Positions 1 through 5,748 of a DNA stretch of 5,748 bases are shown here, in pieces. Within the stretch, counting starts at the first letter, position 1. Each line of letters begins with the position of its first letter. Origin of the DNA: Giesbergeria sp. (GTDB lineage Bacteria > Pseudomonadota > Gammaproteobacteria > Burkholderiales > Burkholderiaceae_C); contig JAUYGP010000176.1 of assembly GCA_030690515.1 (NCBI GenBank), forward strand, positions 1-5,748, written 5' to 3'. Both the position numbers and the translations under genes were made by a program. The notes below the pieces were generated by a model, which was not told where the DNA came from, did no database searches, and was given only the letters and a program-made list of their open reading frames with translations.

Positions 1-807
1 GTCGAGCAGGTGCACGCCGTCATGCTTGCGGGCGGCAGTGCCTGGGGCCTGGAGGCCGCCACAGGCGCCGTGCGCTGGCTCGAAGAACATGGCGCAGGGC
101 TGGATATTGGCGTAGGCCGCCTGCCGCTGGTGCCGTCCGCCGTGCTGTTCGACCTGATGGTGGGCGACATGCGCGTTCGCCCCGACGCCGCCGCTGGATA
201 TGCCGCCTGCGCAGCCGCCTCGCGGGCCGATACGCTGGAGGGCAACGTCGGCGCGGGCACCGGCGCCAGTGTGGGCAAGATGTTTGGCATGGCACGCGCC
301 ATGAAGGGCGGCATTGGAACCGCCTCGGTCACGGTCGACGGCGTCACGGTGGGCGCGTTGATTGCCTGCAATGCCGTGGGCGATGTGCTGGACCCCGATA
401 CCGCCCGCCCGGTGGCGGGTGCGCGTACGGCTGACGGGCTGCAATTGGCCGATACCCGGCGCAGCTTGCTGTGCGGTGAACTCGCACAGTCGTTGCTGGC
501 GGGCACCAACACCACCATTGGTGTGGTGGCCACGGACGCAACTCTCACCAAGGCCCAGGCCCATCGGCTGGCCGTGGCTGCGCACGATGGTCTGGCCCGC
601 AGCATCAACCCGGTGCACACCATGCTCGACGGCGACACCTTGTTTGCCTTGGGCACGGGCCTTGCTGGCAAGAACCCGGGCATGCTGCTGCTGTGCACCA
701 TGGCCGCCGAGGCCACGGCCCGCGCGGTGCTGCGCGCCGTGCAAGCCGCACAGACGATCACTACCGCCGAGGGCCTGCACCTCCCGTGCATGGCCGACCT
801 GGCCTGA
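1..807 (+). CDS. P1/S58 family peptidase (DmpA/NylC-like N-terminal-nucleophile hydrolase), 5' partial
   Basis: The frame is open from base 1, so the gene begins left of the window; the GTG at 10 is an internal Val. The 268 visible residues lack roughly the first 60, compared with a usual length of about 320-350. Seen: the family's early motif HAVMLAGGSAWGL (residues 5-17), GTGASVGK ending at Lys93, CNAVGD with Asn124, the self-cleavage motif TNTTIGVVATDA with the probable scissile bond Asn170/Thr171, and LDGDT with Asp210 and Asp212. Family knowledge: these proteins cut themselves into two chains before a Ser or Thr that becomes the nucleophile. In the nylon-oligomer hydrolase NylC this is Asn/Thr, with Lys, Asn and two Asp completing the site, and all have counterparts here. 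Members act as aminopeptidases or as amide hydrolases on small substrates; the substrate here cannot be told. No membrane segment is visible. The stop overlaps the next gene's start. The family call is firm, the specificity open. Confidence 0.93.
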   Translation, partial: VEQVHAVMLAGGSAWGLEAATGAVRWLEEHGAGLDIGVGRLPLVPSAVLFDLMVGDMRVRPDAAAGYAACAAASRADTLEGNVGAGTGASVGKMFGMARAMKGGIGTASVTVDGVTVGALIACNAVGDVLDPDTARPVAGARTADGLQLADTRRSLLCGELAQSLLAGTNTTIGVVATDATLTKAQAHRLAVAAHDGLARSINPVHTMLDGDTLFALGTGLAGKNPGMLLLCTMAAEATARAVLRAVQAAQTITTAEGLHLPCMADLA

Positions 808-809
808 TG
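805..809 (+). promoter_or_regulatory. TGATG stop/start overlap (probable translational coupling)
   Basis: The TGA of the peptidase gene (805-807) shares its last base with the ATG of the TAXI gene (807-809). The preceding bases (tggccgacctggcc) hold no good Shine-Dalgarno sequence. Re-initiation by ribosomes finishing the peptidase is therefore the likely route to translating the second gene. This implies one mRNA; the coupling itself is inferred. Confidence 0.6.
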
Positions 810-2126
810 TCGCAGGTTTTTCGCTCTACCCTGCTGTCGCTGCGCGACCTGCTGGTCTCCGCCGGGCCGCTGGCCTTGCTGGCCGTGGGCCTGCTGGCGG
901 CGGCATACTGGTGGCTCAACCCCACCCCGCCCCGGTACGTGGTACTGGCCACGGGCGCCGAGCAAAGCGCCTACGCCGAGTTTGGCCAGCGTTACCAAAA
1001 GGCACTGGCGGCGCAGGGCATCGAGGTGCGCTTGCTGCCCAGCGAGGGCTCCCTTGCCAATCTGCAGTTGCTGCGTGAGGGCCGTGCCGATCTGGCCTTT
1101 GTGCAAGGTGGAACCGCCGTGCTGGAGGCCGAGGACCATGAACAGCTACGGTCGTTGGGTAGCTTGTTCGTGGAACCCCTATGGCTGTTCTACCGCACGC
1201 AGGCCGTGCGCCGCAACACCCCGGCAGGGCGGCTGGACGCCCTGCCACAGTTGCGTGGGCTGCGCGTCAACGTGGGTACGGAGGGCAGCGGTGTGCCCAT
1301 CCTGATGGACAAACTGCTGGACGCCAACCACATGCAGGCCTCAGACCTGCGGCTGTCTCGCCTGGAACAAACTCCGGCCACCGTGGCTTTTCTGGACGGC
1401 AAGATCGATGTGCTGGTGTTTGCCTCAGCGCCTGAATCTCCCATGGTGCAAATGCTGTTGCAGACCCCGGGCGTGCGCTTGATGGATTTTCCGCAGAATG
1501 AGGCCTATGGAAGGCGGTTTCCGTTTTTGACCCCGGTCACGCTGCCACGGGGGGTGGTCGACCTTGCGGGCAATGTGCCTGCCAACGATGTGCGGCTGGT
1601 GGCTTCCACCACGTCGCTGCTGACACGTGCAGACACCCACCCGGCCCTGCTGCAGTTGTTTGCCCAGCATGCCCAGACCCTGCACAGCGGTGCGGGCTGG
1701 TTCAACCGGGCCAGGGAGTTTCCAAGCACGCGCCACAGCGAGCTGGAGATTGCTCCCGAAGCCGACCGCGCCATCAACGAGCCTGTGCCCTTACTGCAGC
1801 GCTACCTCCCGTTCTGGTTGGCCAACTTAATTCAGCGGATGTGGCTGGTGCTGGGCATCCTTATTGCAGTCATGCTGCCTTTGTCACGCATCGTGCCCCC
1901 GCTCTACCAACTGCGCGTGCGTTCGCGGGTGTTTCGCTGGTATGGGCGGCTACGCGAGATTGAAAACGACATGACCTCGGGCCACGTACCGACTACCGAT
2001 CTGGCCCTAGCGCTTGATGCGCTGGAAGCCCAGGTGCTGAAGGTGAGTGTGCCGCTGGCCTATGCCGACGAGTTGTACGCATTGCGCAACCATATCCAGA
2101 TGGTGCGCGGCAGGCTGGCACGCTAG
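807..2126 (+). CDS. Membrane-anchored TAXI family TRAP transporter solute-binding protein
   Basis: The 439-residue protein belongs to the TAXI (TRAP-associated extracytoplasmic immunogenic) solute-binding family, which captures small organic acids or amino acids outside the inner membrane. Seen: a hydrophobic segment at about 17-38, then the binding domain at about 42-335 with the opening YVVLATGAEQSAYAEFG, EGRADLAFVQGGTA (91-104) and VNVGTEGSGVPILMDKLL (154-171). A second membrane segment lies at about 344-366. It is followed by a basic stretch (RVRSRVFRWYGRLR) and a helical tail to 439. Basic residues flank the membrane segments on the sides expected for an N-in/C-in protein with the binding domain in the periplasm. 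Typical TAXI proteins are about 320-340 residues with a cleaved signal, so the second segment and the tail of about 73 residues are extra. The frame stays open upstream to 693, but the domain fit and the TGATG junction favour the ATG at 807. No permease gene is nearby. The ligand is unknown. Confidence 0.9.
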   Translation: MSQVFRSTLLSLRDLLVSAGPLALLAVGLLAAAYWWLNPTPPRYVVLATGAEQSAYAEFGQRYQKALAAQGIEVRLLPSEGSLANLQLLREGRADLAFVQGGTAVLEAEDHEQLRSLGSLFVEPLWLFYRTQAVRRNTPAGRLDALPQLRGLRVNVGTEGSGVPILMDKLLDANHMQASDLRLSRLEQTPATVAFLDGKIDVLVFASAPESPMVQMLLQTPGVRLMDFPQNEAYGRRFPFLTPVTLPRGVVDLAGNVPANDVRLVASTTSLLTRADTHPALLQLFAQHAQTLHSGAGWFNRAREFPSTRHSELEIAPEADRAINEPVPLLQRYLPFWLANLIQRMWLVLGILIAVMLPLSRIVPPLYQLRVRSRVFRWYGRLREIENDMTSGHVPTTDLALALDALEAQVLKVSVPLAYADELYALRNHIQMVRGRLAR

Positions 2127-2132
2127 CCTGTA

Positions 2133-2149
2133 CCGCCACACAAGGGCGG
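2133..2149. terminator. Small GC hairpin between convergent genes, possible terminator
   Basis: CCGCC (2133-2137) and GGCGG (2145-2149) form a perfect 5-bp stem with a 7-base loop. On the + strand it is followed by gcgttt, only three T residues. It is the only inverted repeat seen in the 35-bp gap (2127-2161) between the TAXI gene and the oppositely oriented DUF1631 gene. The position suits a terminator. The short stem and poor T tract make it a weak one, and Rho-dependent or overlapping termination is an alternative. Confidence 0.33.
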
Positions 2150-2161
2150 GCGTTTCAGCTC

Positions 2162-4504
2162 TTAGCGACGGGTGGATGGCGGACTGCTGCCGCGTGCAGA
2201 GCTGGCCATGGCGTCAATGGCGCGGTCCACCACATGTTTGCCCGACATGACGCGCAGCAGGCCTTCTGCCGCCAGCTTGTCGCGCGTGCGACGTGTCATG
2301 GACTGGGTGCTGTTGTCGGCGGCGGTGAACAAAAACAGTGTTTTATGCGGACTTGCCCAGGTCAACTGCGTACGCATGACCTTGCCGCTGGAAACCAGGT
2401 CTACCCAGGCACCGACCACGAAAAGATCGTCAATGGTGGGTGCTGCGTTCAGATTTACATCCACGGCGCTCTGCTGTGCTTCAGGCAGGTCATCGGCTAT
2501 CGACTCGATACCGATCTCGGCGCTGTCGACGGGCTCGACTACGGGAGGTGGAGAATCCAGGATTTGTTGGTGCAGCAATACGAGCCGCTCGATGAAGGCG
2601 CTGGTGCTGCTGTCTGGGTGGCCAATGGTGGCCAAACCCTCGCGCAGCGTGGCCAGCATGCCAGGGATGGCATCGACCATACGGCCGAGGTCTTCACCTA
2701 TCTGCTCGGGCTGCACGCTCCAGAACAGCAGCGGCACCAGGGCCAAGTAGCCGCCGGGGTCGCCCTCGGCCCCCTCGGGCTGTTTGAGCTGCGCCCGGGC
2801 CACCACATCGGCCCAGGGACCAGTGGCAAATTCCATGACGTCGGCTGGCACCTGACCAATATCGGGCAAGGCACGGATGTTGGCGGCAATTTTTTCGGCC
2901 AGCATCTCGCGTTGTTCGGCGCGCAGCAAGGCCTTTTCTTCGGCTGTGCGGCGGGCTTGCTGCTTTTTTTCTTGTGTCTCCCAAGCCGATGTCAGTGCTT
3001 TGAGCACCGCTTCGAAGGGCGCCGCACTCGTGACGTCGGGCTGCTGGGCAAGGTGATTGACTGCCTGGTCCACTAGGCGCATGTAACGCTTGAAACCCGG
3101 TTCTTCCACATTGGTGAAAGCCAGGCTGCGCTGCGTCAGCTCATCAAGAAGGCGGCGGGCGGGATGCTCTCCATCGCTGAAAAAGCGCGGATCGTGGCGC
3201 ACCAGCTTTCGGATGGCTGGCTCCAGGTTTTGCACAGCCTGCTGCACGGGGGGCAGCAGGCGCGAATCCTGGGAAATGTTCTCGACCATGCGCGCTACCA
3301 CCTCGGCCGCCATGGCCGGTGATTCGGCTGCACCACCATACGAGACACCGTACACGCTGCGGGGTGCTCCCTGGCCGCTGGGTGCATAGCCTGGCTGGCT
3401 TTGGGCGAGGCGCCCTACCAGACGTTCGAGCTGGGCGATGTCCTCCATGGCTTCGGACACTGCGATGTTGGCGTACTGCCCGCCAACGGGCGCGCCATAC
3501 CTGCTGGCGCCGCCGCCCTGCGCATCCATGCGCGCGGGCTGCACATTGGTGGGGGCGTAGCCCGTGACCATCGGTGTACCCCGCGGCCCCTCAAATGGGT
3601 CGCCGCCACCGGCCAGCATCTGGCGCAGGATACCGACGGTGAGCAAGGCTTCCTCCGCCTCAGGGGCCATTCCCCCCATAGGGCCGGGGTCGCCGCTCCA
3701 ACCAGACGCCATGCCCGCGCGCCCGTAGACCGACGGGCCGCCATAGCCGCTGGCGCCGCCCATGCTGTGTCCATAGCCTGTGGGGTTGCCGTAGGTGCCA
3801 TAACCACTGCCGCCGCCCCGTCCAAGTCCACCCATGGCGGTAGAGCCCGGTACGGCCGCCACGCCATAGCCCACTGGCCGTACGCCCTGCTCGCGCAGGC
3901 TTTTGGCTGCGCGCTTGTACACATCCACCAGTTGCGAGCCCAACAGATCGCCCATGTGCTGCATCCAGGCCTCACGCATGGGCGCAGCCACCCCGGTCTC
4001 CGCCACGATCTGCTGCAAGGCGCGGATGTAGTTCTCGGGGCGCAAGGGATTGCGCTCGGGTTGTACCCGGTGTAGTCCCTGGGCCGCACTGACCAGGGCG
4101 TTGAGCTCTGCCAGTACCGCATCGGTGGCATGCACAGCCAATTGTTGTGTGCGGGACAGCTCCACCTGGGCCTGCACCTCGGCGTCGTCCACCAGCGTGA
4201 GTTCACCGAAATCCATGCCACTGGCGTCCGCCTGATGCGGTTTGGCGGCCGACGGGCCTTCGGCAAAAATTTCCAGCAAGGCCATGGGATAAGCCTTGAC
4301 CAGCGCGGCCTCGTGCTGGTTCAGCAAGCGCAGCGCATCGCTGGCCAGATTGCGCCGCGCAATGTCGCGCAGCTCTGACTCCTGGCTGGTCAGCGCACCG
4401 CGCGTGACCTGCACCAGCTGCGTCATGAGGGCTTCGCCCTCGCGCACTGCGTTGACAACGCAGGCACGGAATACCGTCCTAGTACGAGGCACAGGCTGTT
4501 GCAT
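2162..4504 (-). CDS. DUF1631 family protein with Gly/Tyr-rich low-complexity insert
   Basis: This 780-residue protein carries hallmarks of DUF1631, a proteobacterial family without a function known to me; some members have been misannotated as thymidine phosphorylase. Seen in order: a helical N-terminal part (1-210) opening with TRTVFRACVVNAV; a Gly/Tyr/Ser-rich low-complexity part (about 212-280, with weaker patches to about 392); the conserved core LLPPVQQAVQNLEPAIRKLV (417-436) and DPRFFSDGEHPARRLLDEL (438-456); a charged, probably coiled-coil helix (about 507-541); an acidic, Pro-containing linker (650-695); and a compact C-terminal module, GAWVDLVSSGKV...TQLTWASPHKTLFLF (698-726 and on), followed by a Ser/Arg tail. 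No signal peptide or membrane segment is visible, so it is probably cytoplasmic. The ATG at 4504 keeps the family-like N-terminus but has no clear ribosome site; Met27 (ATG at 4424-4426) has GAGGG upstream and is the alternative. It lies 50 bp after ettA, same strand. Confidence 0.9.
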   Translation of the reverse strand: MQQPVPRTRTVFRACVVNAVREGEALMTQLVQVTRGALTSQESELRDIARRNLASDALRLLNQHEAALVKAYPMALLEIFAEGPSAAKPHQADASGMDFGELTLVDDAEVQAQVELSRTQQLAVHATDAVLAELNALVSAAQGLHRVQPERNPLRPENYIRALQQIVAETGVAAPMREAWMQHMGDLLGSQLVDVYKRAAKSLREQGVRPVGYGVAAVPGSTAMGGLGRGGGSGYGTYGNPTGYGHSMGGASGYGGPSVYGRAGMASGWSGDPGPMGGMAPEAEEALLTVGILRQMLAGGGDPFEGPRGTPMVTGYAPTNVQPARMDAQGGGASRYGAPVGGQYANIAVSEAMEDIAQLERLVGRLAQSQPGYAPSGQGAPRSVYGVSYGGAAESPAMAAEVVARMVENISQDSRLLPPVQQAVQNLEPAIRKLVRHDPRFFSDGEHPARRLLDELTQRSLAFTNVEEPGFKRYMRLVDQAVNHLAQQPDVTSAAPFEAVLKALTSAWETQEKKQQARRTAEEKALLRAEQREMLAEKIAANIRALPDIGQVPADVMEFATGPWADVVARAQLKQPEGAEGDPGGYLALVPLLFWSVQPEQIGEDLGRMVDAIPGMLATLREGLATIGHPDSSTSAFIERLVLLHQQILDSPPPVVEPVDSAEIGIESIADDLPEAQQSAVDVNLNAAPTIDDLFVVGAWVDLVSSGKVMRTQLTWASPHKTLFLFTAADNSTQSMTRRTRDKLAAEGLLRVMSGKHVVDRAIDAMASSARGSSPPSTRR
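3671..3871 (-). other. Gly/Tyr-rich low-complexity segment of the DUF1631 protein
   Basis: Residues 212-278 are dominated by Gly, with Tyr, Ser, Ala, Met and Pro, and few charges. YG dipeptides occur at 213, 235, 238, 244, 254 and 260, and three more appear further on at 336, 385 and 389. The units (SGYG, TYGN, TGYG, SVYG) are degenerate, not exact DNA repeats. Such composition predicts a disordered or prion-like stretch. It separates the helical N-terminal part from the conserved DUF1631 core. Confidence 0.8.
4427..4441. repeat. Perfect 6-bp inverted repeat inside the start of the DUF1631 gene
   Basis: GAGGGC (4427-4432) and GCCCTC (4436-4441) are exact complements around a three-base loop. 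In the mRNA this lies at codons 22-26, directly before the in-frame ATG of Met27, and its 5' arm contains a GAGGG that resembles a ribosome binding site. It could fold as a small hairpin affecting internal initiation. It could equally be chance in GC-rich coding DNA (Glu-Gly-Glu-Ala-Leu codons). Confidence 0.35.
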
Positions 4505-4554
4505 GGCAGGGCAATGAGGGGCTGGGGATGAACGCGTTAGGCGATATCCTACTT
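4505..4554. other. 50-bp gap between ettA and the DUF1631 gene
   Basis: The gap has no hairpin with a T tract and no convincing -35/-10 pair. Its transcript-sense strand reads aagtaggatatcgcc near ettA and is pyrimidine-rich next to the DUF1631 ATG. With no terminator visible, readthrough from ettA is the simplest expectation, making the two genes a probable operon. A promoter inside the ettA 3' end cannot be excluded. Confidence 0.5.

Positions 4555-5748
<1,194 letters not shown>

Noticed and set aside
693..806. An upstream extension of the TAXI gene to an earlier start
   Set aside because: It would add 38 Arg/Pro-rich residues ahead of the membrane anchor and lie inside the peptidase gene. 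The ATG at 807 puts the anchor near the N-terminus and makes a standard stop/start overlap.
362..1078. A 238-codon + strand frame crossing the peptidase/TAXI junction
   Set aside because: It is rich in Pro, Trp, Cys and Arg, has no motif, and overlaps two well-supported genes.
2234..3076. A 280-codon open frame on the + strand opposite the DUF1631 gene
   Set aside because: It lies fully antisense to a well-supported gene, has a His/Gln/Gly-rich product without recognisable motifs, and open antisense frames are expected opposite GC-rich coding DNA.
3401..4075. A 224-codon + strand frame opposite the Gly/Tyr-rich part of the DUF1631 gene
   Set aside because: The product is Ala/His/Arg-rich with no domain signal, and it mirrors the composition of the opposite strand.
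3415..4266. A 283-codon - strand frame overlapping the DUF1631 gene in another phase
   Set aside because: The Trp/Arg/Pro/Cys-rich product is typical of out-of-frame reading of GC-rich genes. The DUF1631 frame has conserved family motifs on both sides, so a frameshift is not needed.
4505..4554. A promoter in the gap, suggested by taggatat in the transcript-sense strand
   Set aside because: No matching -35 element at suitable spacing was found, and a lone AT-leaning hexamer is weak evidence.

Overview
The window is a GC-rich, tightly packed bacterial chromosomal segment with four protein genes, two of them cut by the window edges. Its codon use, the close match of the EttA-type protein to proteobacterial EttA, and a DUF1631 gene together suggest a betaproteobacterium of the order Burkholderiales, possibly Comamonadaceae. 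That placement is inferred from gene content and remembered family resemblance, not from a search.

Left half, + strand: the C-terminal part of a P1/S58-family (DmpA/NylC-like) self-cleaving N-terminal-nucleophile hydrolase (1-807) overlaps by one base (TGATG) a gene for a membrane-tethered TAXI-type TRAP solute-binding protein (807-2126). The two are probably translationally coupled. No TRAP permease gene is visible.

Right half, - strand: the 3' part of ettA (4555-5748, running off the right edge) encodes an ABC-F translation factor. After 50 bp without a clear terminator comes a 780-residue DUF1631 protein (2162-4504). The two are plausibly cotranscribed from a promoter outside the window. 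The two gene pairs converge on a 35-bp gap with a small GC-rich hairpin.

There are no RNA genes, mobile elements, CRISPR arrays or phage signatures, and no stretch over 50 bp lacks a gene. Most of the window looks like ordinary chromosomal content. The two features most worth a second look are the Gly/Tyr-rich, prion-like low-complexity segment inside the DUF1631 protein, and the two-membrane-segment TAXI protein with a helical, probably cytoplasmic tail and no permease next to it.
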